Shown: positions 42,739-50,154 of the stretch, piece after piece
How positions within the stretch are numbered: position 1 is the stretch's first letter
Layout of the letters: each line of letters starts with the position of its first letter
Assembly: GCA_025924315.1 (NCBI GenBank)
Contig: JAICIO010000038.1
Span: 1-50,154 of the forward strand
Direction of reading: 5' to 3'
Length of the DNA: 50,154 nucleotides
DNA from: Phycisphaerae bacterium
Lineage (GTDB): Bacteria > Planctomycetota > Phycisphaerae > Tepidisphaerales > Tepidisphaeraceae
Translations under genes and position numbers: made by a program
Notes under the pieces: generated by a model
The model's input: only the letters and a program-made list of their open reading frames with translations
Told to the model about the DNA's origin: nothing
Databases searched by the model: none

Positions 42739-44096
42739 GCGTGAAACGGTTCGGCGTCCGCGTCAAGCTCGATGGCGTGCGTTCCGACCGATGCCGGACG
42801 CGCCGCGCCCGCGCGGCGGCTAAACGTGACGAACGCGATGGCATATGCGCCCGCGGCGAGCTGCAGCGGTTCGTACGGCAAAGCATACCGCGCGCCAGTT
42901 AATGTCAGCGTGAAATATGCGACCGGCACGACGAACAGGATCGTCGGAAATACGCGAAGCGTCCGCGAACGAATCGCGATTGCAGCGCCCGCGAAGCTCA
43001 GGATGAGCAGAATGGCGCGAGAGATCGAGTACACGTCCTGCGCCTTGGGATTGTCCATGTCCGCCCACAGCGTTTTGCCAAGGCGGATCACGCACAGCTT
43101 CGCGTAATCGAGCGGATGCCCCGTCACCCATTCCAGCGACCACTGGCGGAAGATGTGGGCGCGGACGATTTCAGGTTGATGGTTCAGCCGCTCGCGCTGC
43201 TGCGGCGAAAGCGTGTTGAACTGCCGCGAAGAATCGAAGCGCGAATCGCGCCGCTGCGCTTCGGTGATGCCGGATTCAAGCAATGCGATTTGCTGATCGG
43301 TGATCGGCAATCGATCGGTGCCCGTCGCGTGCGGGTTGTTTCCGGTCCAGAAGTTTGGCCAGAAGTTCGTCGTTACCGCCACGAATTCCTGATGCACAAC
43401 CGTGTTGCGCATCGACCAGGGCCCGATGATCAGCACCGCCGCCGCAAGCAGAATCGCGGCGAATTGCACGCGCGTCTGCATCGGAATCGCGCGGATGAAG
43501 AAGAGGAGGACGAATGTCGCGAGCATCGGCCAGAGCAGCACCGGCTCGAGCAGAATCGCGAGCATCGAAAGGATCGAGAAAACCGTCCACGCGAGCGTGC
43601 TTTGATCGCGCGTCGCGCGATAGAAGAGCGTGACCAGCGCGATGACGGCCGCGCCGACCAGAACGACCGGCTGTGCGTACGTCGCCGCGTAGATCTGCGT
43701 CGGCCAGATTGCGATTAACGCGCCGGCGATCACGCCCGTCCGCGGTGACGCGCCGAGCTTGCGGGTCATCTGATAGAGCAGCGGAACGCACGCAGCGCCA
43801 ACGATCGCGTTGATCGTCATCGCCATCGCGTACGCGCCGTCCGTCTCAGGCCCAAGCCATTTGAAGAGGCCCGCAAGGATCACCGGATAAATCGGCCCCT
43901 GCACGCTGCTCGGTCCAAAGAAATACCAGTCGCGAAGGGAGAATCCGAAGCCGGCGATCAGATTCGCCGCCAGTTGCCGATGCTCGAGCGCGCCCGGCAT
44001 CTTCCACGCATGAAGATAAATGATGGCCGCGAAGCGCAGGCCAAATGCCAGCACGGTGAGCGCAGTCAGCAACCACACAATTCGCCTGCGGGACAT
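42735..44096 (-). CDS. GT39-like integral membrane glycosyltransferase
   Basis: A 453-residue membrane protein of the dolichyl-phosphate-mannose mannosyltransferase (ArnT/PMT) type. The first loop carries a GALEHRQLAANLIAGFGFSL acidic/aromatic motif near residue 37 that sits after the first helix. About ten helices follow, with a soluble stretch between (QQIALLESGITEAQRRDS). It would move a sugar from a polyprenyl-phosphate carrier on the outer face. The ATG at 44096 follows the stop of the polymerase-like gene by one base, with GGGAGGG as ribosome-binding site. The upstream in-frame extension is a shadow of the polymerase gene. Confidence 0.85.
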   Translation of the reverse strand: MSRRRIVWLLTALTVLAFGLRFAAIIYLHAWKMPGALEHRQLAANLIAGFGFSLRDWYFFGPSSVQGPIYPVILAGLFKWLGPETDGAYAMAMTINAIVGAACVPLLYQMTRKLGASPRTGVIAGALIAIWPTQIYAATYAQPVVLVGAAVIALVTLFYRATRDQSTLAWTVFSILSMLAILLEPVLLWPMLATFVLLFFIRAIPMQTRVQFAAILLAAAVLIIGPWSMRNTVVHQEFVAVTTNFWPNFWTGNNPHATGTDRLPITDQQIALLESGITEAQRRDSRFDSSRQFNTLSPQQRERLNHQPEIVRAHIFRQWSLEWVTGHPLDYAKLCVIRLGKTLWADMDNPKAQDVYSISRAILLILSFAGAAIAIRSRTLRVFPTILFVVPVAYFTLTLTGARYALPYEPLQLAAGAYAIAFVTFSRRAGAARPASVGTHAIELDADAEPFHA

Positions 44097-44097
44097 G

Positions 44098-45471
44098 TCA
44101 CATCCCTCCCGCGGGCACCATGCTCGGTTGCATGTATCGAACCGCCATCTGCTGACGCGTCGCATACGCGGGCGCCGGTTGAACCGCGAGCAGCTTTTCG
44201 CTGATCGACCCGACCAGGCCCATCGTGATGACCCACAGCACGGAATAGACAAAGCCAAACCAGACCGTGAACATCGCCACCATGATCGCGAGAATCGTTG
44301 TCACACCGGCGATCAGCGGGAGTCGTTGCGCCGGCGACCAGGTTTTCGCGTAGGCCTTGCCGGCGTACCAGCAGAAGCCGAGCGGAATCGCCATGAACGC
44401 GGCGAAGAACAACCATCCGCGGCGCATGATGAACAGCAGGTAGCTGTTGTCGACGCTGTCGAGGTCGAGCTGTTCCTTCTTGATGTGCTTGCCCCAGCCG
44501 AGCGCGCCGGCGTCGGCACAGAACGGCCAGCAGTTCTGCACGATTGTCGCGCGCATCCACAAGCTGCTGCTGAGCGATGAGTCCTCGGGTGTTTCCTCCG
44601 CGAGCTTCATCTTGTTCATATAGACGGTCGCAGCGAGCCCGCAAACGACCAGGCCGATATACACCAGTGGCAAGATGCGCATCGTCCACTTGAAGTACCA
44701 GAACATCACGAACAATCCGATCGCGCTGAACAGCCCCATGAACGCGGTAAAGCTCAGCGAGCAGAACGCGCTCCCGAGCGCCGCGCAAAGCCCCAGCCGC
44801 ACCCAGTTGTTCTTCAGCCCGACGTGCGTGGTGGTCGCGAAGATGGCGATCAATCCGGTGAGCAGCAGGCATCCGTTGCCCATGTCGATCGGGTGATTGA
44901 ATGTCGTGAGGGCGCGCATCAGGCCGAAGCGGTGCAGCACCATGGTATTCGTCGCGGTGAACAGGCCCATGGGCTTGAGCATGCGCGAGTAGAAGTACGG
45001 CCGAAGACGAACCTCGATCAGCGCAAAGAACGCGATGTAAAACGCAGCGAAGATGCAGCTGCGCAGCGCGATGCGCCGTGCCTCGGCCGATTGAAACGCC
45101 ATCCGCGCCAGGAAGTAGGGGGCGAGAATTCCGAAGAACTGTTCGCCGGCGGTGTTCACGCCGGTCCACATCTTGTCGTTCTGGATCGCGCCGATCACCA
45201 TCACGCCGACCATCAGGCACATCAGCGTGTCGACGATGTTCCACTTGATGGGCATCGGCTCGCCGCCCTTAAGCACGAGCGCGGTGAGAATGCCGTAGAT
45301 GATCGCGTAGGTGGAGCTCATGTCCGGCAGGCCGGGCAGGCCGATGCGGCGGACCGAGTTGAACAGCAGTAGGACCGGAAGATAGAGCAGCGCGAACGTG
45401 ATCGCCGCTCCACGATTGAGCGTGATGAACACGGCCGCGAGGAAGACAAAGGCAATGAAGAGAAACGACAT
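44098..45471 (-). CDS. O-antigen polymerase/ligase-like membrane protein
   Basis: A 457-residue protein with about eleven membrane helices. The large outer loop near residues 270-330 (EETPEDSSLSSSLWMRATIV...ALGWGKHIKK...DSVDNSYLLFIMRRG) has the arrangement of Wzy/WaaL-type O-antigen ligase domains, including the GxGK-like and DNSY elements. It probably polymerises or attaches the polysaccharide repeat unit. GGAAG precedes the ATG. It begins a run of overlapping minus-strand genes down to the family 2 enzyme at 36560. Confidence 0.85.
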   Translation of the reverse strand: MSFLFIAFVFLAAVFITLNRGAAITFALLYLPVLLLFNSVRRIGLPGLPDMSSTYAIIYGILTALVLKGGEPMPIKWNIVDTLMCLMVGVMVIGAIQNDKMWTGVNTAGEQFFGILAPYFLARMAFQSAEARRIALRSCIFAAFYIAFFALIEVRLRPYFYSRMLKPMGLFTATNTMVLHRFGLMRALTTFNHPIDMGNGCLLLTGLIAIFATTTHVGLKNNWVRLGLCAALGSAFCSLSFTAFMGLFSAIGLFVMFWYFKWTMRILPLVYIGLVVCGLAATVYMNKMKLAEETPEDSSLSSSLWMRATIVQNCWPFCADAGALGWGKHIKKEQLDLDSVDNSYLLFIMRRGWLFFAAFMAIPLGFCWYAGKAYAKTWSPAQRLPLIAGVTTILAIMVAMFTVWFGFVYSVLWVITMGLVGSISEKLLAVQPAPAYATRQQMAVRYMQPSMVPAGGM

Positions 45472-45771
45472 CGAAGCTTCCGCTCTTGCGTAATGGGCCT
45501 GGCACCGGAGGGCGATCGGATTATCGGACCAGGGATCCGCAAGCTGATCGCTCAGAAGTCTTTATCGGCAGTTTTTCCCAGACCGCGAAGAGGTAAAACG
45601 CCAATCACGCGGTGGTGTTCAAGCATCTTACGATGAACGCCGCGAATGGGGTATGGTTGCAGATGAATTGTGAGGCACCTTACGATCGAATCGCATTATT
45701 TAGCCGCGGGGCTCGCCCCGCGCGGACGCCGCGGTGCCAAATGACGTCTCGCGCGGGGCAAGCCCGCGCGG
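45472..45771. other. 300-base intergenic region upstream of the polymerase gene
   Basis: It holds no credible gene. Its right end is the family C inverted repeat (45698-45777). The remainder is likely to contain the promoter of the polymerase operon, but no clear box pair was recognised. Confidence 0.4.
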
Positions 45772-45777
45772 CTAAAT
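45698..45777. repeat. Inverted repeat, family C, copy 2
   Basis: Arms ATTTAGCCGCGGGGCTCGCC and near-complement, matching the copy at 13456-13534. The right arm (GCTAAAT) supplies the TAG stop codon (45772-45774 on the minus strand) of the family 4 glycosyltransferase gene. Confidence 0.88.
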
Positions 45778-46872
45778 TGCAGCGCGAGTGCGAGCGGTCA
45801 TCGGCGTGTTATGCGCGGTAACCAACGCTGACTCAAACAGATCCGTCGCCTGATCCCACGTAAACCGACTCGCGGTCCGATAAGCGGCTGCGGATAACTC
45901 GAGCCACTGCGGATCTTTCAGGCGCGCGATGCGTTCGATCGCGCGGGCCATATCTTCAGGATCTTCCGGCTTCACGAGCGCGCCACCACCACCGGCGAGC
46001 AGCTCGGGCGCCGCCCCCGCGGGTGTCGCGATCACAGGCGTGCGGCAGGCCATCGCCTCGAGGATCGGCAGGCCAAAGCCTTCCGCGCGGCTCGACCAGA
46101 GCCACATGTCGCACGAGGCGTAAAGCCCGGGAATGTCCTTTTGCGCCGGCTTGCGCGTGTAGCTCGTGCCCGGCGGGAAAACGCTCGCATCCGGTTCCGA
46201 TTCGCCGAACGCCATCAGCTTCAACCCAGGAATGTTCGGCGACGCGAGGCGGAATGCTTCGATCGCGATGTCGCAGCCTTTGAGATGCGCCGGGGTGTAG
46301 ATCATCCCGACCGTCGGCTTTCGCTGCTTGTGCCGCTCGGCGGCGGTGAATTGCGTGAGATCGACACTGTTTGGCACGAGCGTGACGCGCGCGTCCGGCG
46401 CTTTGAGCTTGAGCAAATCGACGAGCCACTGGGCGATCGTGATCTTGTCGATCGGCAGGGCGAGGGCGGCATCGACGCGCTGCGTCGGCTGTGAGCCGAA
46501 CGCTTCGTAGCCCTGGACGAAGTGAACTTTCGTTCCTTTTCGCGGCGAGAGGTTCCAGACCCACTCCGCCGTTTCCCACCACGTCGCGACGACGACGTCG
46601 CCATCGGGCACATCGGCATCCACCATCGGCCGCCAACCGTCGATCACATGATGCTCGATCGCGGAATCGAAATGTGAACCATGGCCGTGCGACGGATTCC
46701 AACCTGCCCAGGAAATAAACGCGCGCGCCTTATCGCGCAAGCCTTTCGGCTTTCGCGGGGTCGAAACGACGCGCACGTCGTGCCCGCGTTCCTTCAACCG
46801 CCGCGCATACGTCGCCAGGACGCGCACGCCGCCCGAAAGACCCGCGTAAGGAAGGATAAACGTGATCCGCAT
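45772..46872 (-). CDS. Family 4 glycosyltransferase
   Basis: A 366-residue GT-B enzyme. MRITFILPYAGLSGGVRVLA at the start is a typical opening. The donor domain has VGMIYTPAHLKGCDIAIEA near residue 190, LMAFGESEPDASV near 216, and the acidic E-x7-E region SRAEGFGLPILEAMACRTPV near 263. The ATG at 46872 begins the family-like sequence; the longer in-frame extension upstream crosses a 160-base repeat and is discarded. The stop codon comes from a repeat arm. Confidence 0.9.
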   Translation of the reverse strand: MRITFILPYAGLSGGVRVLATYARRLKERGHDVRVVSTPRKPKGLRDKARAFISWAGWNPSHGHGSHFDSAIEHHVIDGWRPMVDADVPDGDVVVATWWETAEWVWNLSPRKGTKVHFVQGYEAFGSQPTQRVDAALALPIDKITIAQWLVDLLKLKAPDARVTLVPNSVDLTQFTAAERHKQRKPTVGMIYTPAHLKGCDIAIEAFRLASPNIPGLKLMAFGESEPDASVFPPGTSYTRKPAQKDIPGLYASCDMWLWSSRAEGFGLPILEAMACRTPVIATPAGAAPELLAGGGGALVKPEDPEDMARAIERIARLKDPQWLELSAAAYRTASRFTWDQATDLFESALVTAHNTPMTARTRAAI

Positions 46873-46888
46873 ATTCCGGTCTTCTCTT

Positions 46889-47048
46889 CCCTTCTCTCCC
46901 TTGAGGGAGAGGGTTAGGGTGAGGGTGAAGCGTGGCAGTCGCGCTGCGCTACTTCGCGAGAAACCGCTCGAAGAAGTTCGCGAAACGGCGCAACTCGACT
47001 CTCGCGCCCGACCCTCACCCTTGCCCTCTCCCTTCCAGGGAGAGGGGA
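46889..47048. repeat. 160-base MITE-like inverted repeat, copy 1
   Basis: The ends CCTCACCCTTGCCCTCTCCC on the right and GGGAGAGGGTTAGGGTGAGG on the left are complementary, and the whole element folds as a long imperfect hairpin. The reverse complement of its centre (GCGAGAGTCGAGTTGCGCCG...) matches the centre of the copy at 49033-49192, so the two are in opposite orientation. It fills the gap between two glycosyltransferase genes and has no ORF. Confidence 0.85.
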
Positions 47049-47054
47049 TGAATT

Positions 47055-48002
47055 TCATCCGCTCGCTCGGCCGGCGCGTTTGATCGCGAGGGCGCCGAGG
47101 CTCTTCCACGCCGCGAAATTGCCGGGGCCGCTGAGGCAGGCGCGGATTCCGGTGGCGAGGGCTTTCAGTTTCTTTCCGACGCGATGTTCCTGCCACGCCG
47201 TGCCGAGCAGCACCTGCTGAATCTGATGATTCGGATCCATCGCGGATTTGATCAGGTTCTTGGGCACCGGCGGAGGATTGCCGCGCTGAAGATCGTCCAT
47301 TCCCGTTTCGCGGCGCTGTTTCTGGAATTCGCGCATCACGCGGCCGAAAAACTCGCGCTCGGCCGTCGGTTGCGTGTGAGTAATACTTTCGCCATGCAAA
47401 CGATAAACGTAGCTGAGCTTCGGCTCGTACCAGATCTTTGTGACCTCGCCGATGCGCAGCTGGAAATCCGCGTCTTCCGTGCCGACAAAATAGGGGCGAA
47501 AGCCTTCGAGTTTCCGCATCACGTCCATGCGAACCAGAAACGCACACAGGTGCGTGACACCCGCGCCGTTCTGCAGATCCTGCGTGATATCCTTCGCGGT
47601 GGGGCTGAGCTGCTGATCCGCGACGGGCTCGAGCTGCGAATTCACGAGCGTAAAGTAGCCGGCGACCGCGCCGTAATCGGGATGCGATTCGAGATACCGC
47701 TGCTGCCAGGCGAGCCGATCGGGAGAATAAATGTCATCCGCGTCGCACCGCGCGAAATAATCCCCGCTCGCGACCGCAAGTCCCGCGTTCAGCGCCGACG
47801 CGATCCCCTTGCACGGCCCCGCGATCATCTTTACCCGCGGATCTTTGTACGCGAGCACGCGCTCGGCGGATGCGTCGGTCGAGCCGTCGTTCACGACGAC
47901 GATTTCGATCTCCACCCCGCGCTGCGCGAGAATGGAATCGATGGCGGCATTGATATACCGCTCCGCGTTCCGCATCGGGATGACGACGCTGATCAGACTC
48001 AT
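47055..48002 (-). CDS. Family 2 glycosyltransferase
   Basis: A 315-residue GT-A enzyme. ISVVIPMRNAERYINAAIDS at residues 4-23, VVVNDGSTDASAERV near 36, the ARCDADDIYSPDRL DxD block near 88 and GTEDADFQLRIG near 173 are family signatures. The C-terminal part (SLGALAIKRAGRASG) is basic. Length and domain order match two further family 2 enzymes at 48091 and 49203. It is flanked by two repeats and is probably part of the same locus. The sugar substrate cannot be assigned. Confidence 0.9.
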   Translation of the reverse strand: MSLISVVIPMRNAERYINAAIDSILAQRGVEIEIVVVNDGSTDASAERVLAYKDPRVKMIAGPCKGIASALNAGLAVASGDYFARCDADDIYSPDRLAWQQRYLESHPDYGAVAGYFTLVNSQLEPVADQQLSPTAKDITQDLQNGAGVTHLCAFLVRMDVMRKLEGFRPYFVGTEDADFQLRIGEVTKIWYEPKLSYVYRLHGESITHTQPTAEREFFGRVMREFQKQRRETGMDDLQRGNPPPVPKNLIKSAMDPNHQIQQVLLGTAWQEHRVGKKLKALATGIRACLSGPGNFAAWKSLGALAIKRAGRASG

Positions 48003-48011
48003 AACTTCAAA

Positions 48012-48083
48012 CGTGGCGAGGGCGTCTCGCCCTCGTGATCGCGGCTATAGCCGCCAGTGCGAGGGCAGGATGCCCTCGCCACG
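48012..48083. repeat. Short inverted repeat between family 2 glycosyltransferase genes
   Basis: CGTGGCGAGGGC and GCCCTCGCCACG form the outer stem. Inner palindromes (GGGCGTCTCGCCC and GCGGCTATAGCCGC) give a three-hairpin layout. It lies in the 88-base gap between two minus-strand genes. Confidence 0.8.
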
Positions 48084-48090
48084 ATAGCTT

Positions 48091-49017
48091 TTACAATGTT
48101 CTCGCGGCCGGCATGGGTTTGACGAGTGCACACGCCAGCAACTTCCATCCGTCCTTGTTTATCGGCATCGCGGCGATGGCTTTGAAGCCGTAAATCATCG
48201 CGGTTCTGCGCTGGGCACTGTTAAACGCCCACCAACCATACTGCAATAAGTATTTTTGACGCGACTGCCGATCGCTCGTCGCCCGCCAACCTTCGTCGGC
48301 GATAAATTTCCGTTCAATTCCCCGCCGTTTGCAAGCCGCCTCACACGCGCGTTTCGTATTGGCCGTCTGCTTCTTCTGCTTTTTCTCGCTCGCACTTTTC
48401 GGATGCTGGCGATATTTCAGCAGGACCTGCGGCAGGCAGGCCATCTGGCCGATCTCGCCCATGCGCAGCCACAAATCGATATCCTGCGAGACTTCGTAGC
48501 TTTCATCGTATCCGCCGACGCGCTTGAGCGCATCGAGCCGCATCATCACCAGCGGATGACAGATCGGCGTTCCGCCGACGAGACACAATTCCTGCAACCG
48601 TTCGTTGTCCGTCGGCTGATCCCACCGCCGCAGGAACCGGCCGGCATCGTCGATGAGGTCGTAACACCCGCCGAGCAAGACCACCTGCGGATGCGCGCGG
48701 AGAAAATCGACCTGCAGCTGAAACCGATCCGGCGAAGCAATATCGTCCGCGTCCATCCGCGCGACAAACTCGCCTTGTGCGAGCGCGATTCCTTCGTTGA
48801 GCGATTTCGTGAGTCCTTTATTCGGCCGTGAGACGAGTCGGATCCGTGAATCTGTTTCCGCAAACCGTTTCAAAATCGCGAGCGAATCGTCCATCGATCC
48901 GTCATCGATGACGATGAATTCAAAATCCCGAAACGTCTGCGCAAGGATGCTCTCCACCGCGAGCGAGAGATACTCGCGCGAGTTGTGAACAGCCATGATG
49001 ACGGAAACGGTCGGCAT
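48091..49017 (-). CDS. Family 2 glycosyltransferase
   Basis: A 308-residue GT-A enzyme. VSVIMAVHNSREYLSLAVES near residue 4, FIVIDDGSMDDSLAIL near 34, the FVARMDADDIASPDRF DxD block near 84 and a SQDIDLWLRMGEIG segment near 177 are typical. A lysine-rich stretch (SEKKQKKQTANTKRA) follows near 209. It resembles the enzymes at 47055 and 49203 in length and motifs and may have arisen from the same ancestor. Substrate unknown. Confidence 0.9.
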   Translation of the reverse strand: MPTVSVIMAVHNSREYLSLAVESILAQTFRDFEFIVIDDGSMDDSLAILKRFAETDSRIRLVSRPNKGLTKSLNEGIALAQGEFVARMDADDIASPDRFQLQVDFLRAHPQVVLLGGCYDLIDDAGRFLRRWDQPTDNERLQELCLVGGTPICHPLVMMRLDALKRVGGYDESYEVSQDIDLWLRMGEIGQMACLPQVLLKYRQHPKSASEKKQKKQTANTKRACEAACKRRGIERKFIADEGWRATSDRQSRQKYLLQYGWWAFNSAQRRTAMIYGFKAIAAMPINKDGWKLLACALVKPMPAARTL

Positions 49018-49032
49018 TGTTTTTTATATCTC

Positions 49033-49192
49033 ATCCCCTCTCCCTGGAAGGGAGAGGGTAAGGGTGAGGGTCGAGCGTGAGAGTCGAGTTGCGTCATTTC
49101 GCGAATGCGCCCCAAGCGACGCGTGCGAAATAACGCGAGACAACTCTCACGTTTCACCCTCACCCTAACCCTCTTCCTTTCAGGGAGAGGGG
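49033..49192. repeat. 160-base MITE-like inverted repeat, copy 2
   Basis: Opposite orientation to the copy at 46889-47048. CCTCTCCCTGGAAGGGAGAG at the left and the CCCTCACCCTAACCC...CAGGGAGAGG right end form the outer stem. An inner pair, GTGAGAGTCGAGTTGCG and a matching complement near 49126-49150, makes a second stem. It fills the gap between two family 2 glycosyltransferase genes and has no ORF. Confidence 0.85.
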
Positions 49193-49202
49193 ACCAGAAA
49201 CA

Positions 49203-50114
49203 TCAGTGTCCACGCAGCGCACAATACAGCAACCGCCACGACTCCCTGTGCATCGGACTCTTCTTCACCGCCTCGACCGCGTGCTTGCGCGCGATCGCGA
49301 CGTTGTTGTTCTTCAGCGCTCGCCAGCCCCAGTCGCGCAGCTGCTCATCCGGCGGTGGAGGCGTCCAATGGTCGAGTTTTAATTCTGCCGGGAGTTGCAA
49401 ACCACGTCGCGTGTAGGTTTCACGCACGATCGCGTTTTTATTGTTCCACTGCTTCTCGTGTCGTGTGTAGTTGCAGCTGGCGAGGTGGCGGCGCCATTTC
49501 ACGAGAACGTCCGGGAGATTCGCGAGCTTGCCGCGCTCCGCGAGGCGCAGGGCGAGATCGAGATCTTCGGAAGCTTCGTATTCTTTGCGATATCCGCCGA
49601 GCTCGACGACCAGCGCGCGGCGCATCATGACCGCCGGTTGAGATAAAGCCCATCCGCTGCCGTTGATCAGCAGCTCGTGTTCGATCTCTTCGTGCGTGAG
49701 CTTGTGGTTGGTCGTCACGATCGGCGAGCCGTACGGGTCGATCAGCATGAGGCGGCAACCGACCGCAACCACATCGGGATGTGCCTGCAGAAACGCCGCC
49801 TGTTTCGCGAAGCGCTCGGGCATCGCGACGTCGTCCGAATCGATGCGCGCGAGAAACTCGCCACGCGCGTGCTTCAGGCCTTCGTTGGCGGCGCCGACGA
49901 TCCCGCGATTGGGGCCAGTGATCACGCGGATGCGTTTGTCCTGCTGCTCGTATGTTCGAAGGATCGCAAGCGAATCGTCTTTCGATCCGTCGTCGACGAG
50001 GATGTATTCGAAATCGCCGAGCGTTTGCGCGAGGATGCTCTCGATCGTCTCCGCAACGTAGCGTTGCGTGTTGTAGACCGTGGTGACGCAGGAAATGAGC
50101 GGGATTTTATCCAT
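49203..50114 (-). CDS. Family 2 glycosyltransferase
   Basis: A 303-residue GT-A enzyme. LISCVTTVYNTQRYVAETIES near residue 6 (a typical opening), ILVDDGSKDDSLAIL near 38, the FLARIDSDDVAMPERF DxD block near 88 and SEDLDLALRLAERG near 181 are typical. The ATG at 50114 begins family-like sequence; the extension beyond it is a G-run that reads as proline and is not credible. It is the most upstream gene visible of the minus-strand locus, and the operon probably continues past the window. Confidence 0.9.
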   Translation of the reverse strand: MDKIPLISCVTTVYNTQRYVAETIESILAQTLGDFEYILVDDGSKDDSLAILRTYEQQDKRIRVITGPNRGIVGAANEGLKHARGEFLARIDSDDVAMPERFAKQAAFLQAHPDVVAVGCRLMLIDPYGSPIVTTNHKLTHEEIEHELLINGSGWALSQPAVMMRRALVVELGGYRKEYEASEDLDLALRLAERGKLANLPDVLVKWRRHLASCNYTRHEKQWNNKNAIVRETYTRRGLQLPAELKLDHWTPPPPDEQLRDWGWRALKNNNVAIARKHAVEAVKKSPMHRESWRLLYCALRGH

Positions 50115-50154
50115 TCGTGGGGGGGGGCGGGGGGGCCCCAGAAGGGGCGACAAC

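Noticed and set aside
46873-47547. Extension of the family 4 glycosyltransferase frame through the 160-base repeat
   Set aside because: The extension translates repeat DNA and the antisense of the next gene; the family sequence begins at the ATG at 46872.
50115-50154. Long G-runs at the right edge
   Set aside because: Homopolymers near the window edge may be assembly artefacts; the translated proline-rich extension of the last gene is not credible.

Overview
The window is a GC-rich, gene-dense bacterial segment that most resembles a planctomycete, probably of the Phycisphaerae type. This is inferred from N-terminal LExR-xLLS motifs on exported proteins, an exosortase/EpsI/PEP-CTERM system, an ECF sigma factor carrying a membrane segment and a large extracytoplasmic-type domain, a zinc-ribbon membrane protein, and dense intergenic inverted repeats. 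No rRNA, tRNA, CRISPR array, transposase or phage gene was seen.

Region 1 (1-18210) is mostly housekeeping and exported proteins: a left-edge partial gene, a lipoprotein-type Cu/Zn superoxide dismutase, purE, a small ORF and purK, a small membrane protein, the membrane-tethered ECF sigma factor divergent from a DUF1579 protein, two tandem RTX-repeat paralogues, a UvrC without the C-terminal helix-hairpin-helix module, a secreted protein made of two homologous halves, a zinc-ribbon membrane protein, an exported ADP-ribosylglycohydrolase-like protein, a histidine phosphatase and aroA.

Region 2 (18402-23031) is a compact seven-gene plus-strand operon: a GbsR/MarR-type repressor, a DCC-thioredoxin/MBOAT (wax-synthase-like) fusion, a four-helix membrane protein, a DoxX-like protein, a DUF2071 protein, a membrane-anchored methyltransferase-like protein and a second four-helix paralogue. 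Junctions within the last six genes are mostly ATGA overlaps. A near-identical palindrome lies over the repressor promoter and again over the start codon of the fusion gene. I consider this the best candidate for an undescribed system, probably membrane-lipid or wax-ester modification.

Region 3 (23170-50114) is a minus-strand exopolysaccharide/exosortase locus. In transcription order it has three family-2 glycosyltransferases, a family-4 glycosyltransferase, an O-antigen polymerase/ligase-like protein, a GT39-like transferase, six further glycosyltransferase or acyltransferase genes, a WecG-type glycosyltransferase fused to a nucleotidyltransferase/hexapeptide-like region, an exosortase, EpsI, a Wzz/Wzc-like chain-length ATPase, an initiating sugar-phosphate transferase, a 1389-residue TPR protein, a small PEP-CTERM-like protein preceded by a strong sigma-54-type promoter match, and a small LuxR-type regulator. 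Together they could initiate, assemble, polymerise and export a polysaccharide and sort a PEP-CTERM protein to the envelope.

Scattered through the window are several families of short inverted repeats. One is a REPIN-like doublet with six copies, one of which carries compensatory base changes. A 160-bp MITE-like hairpin is present twice in opposite orientation. Several repeats supply the stop codon, start codon or C-terminal codons of neighbouring genes.
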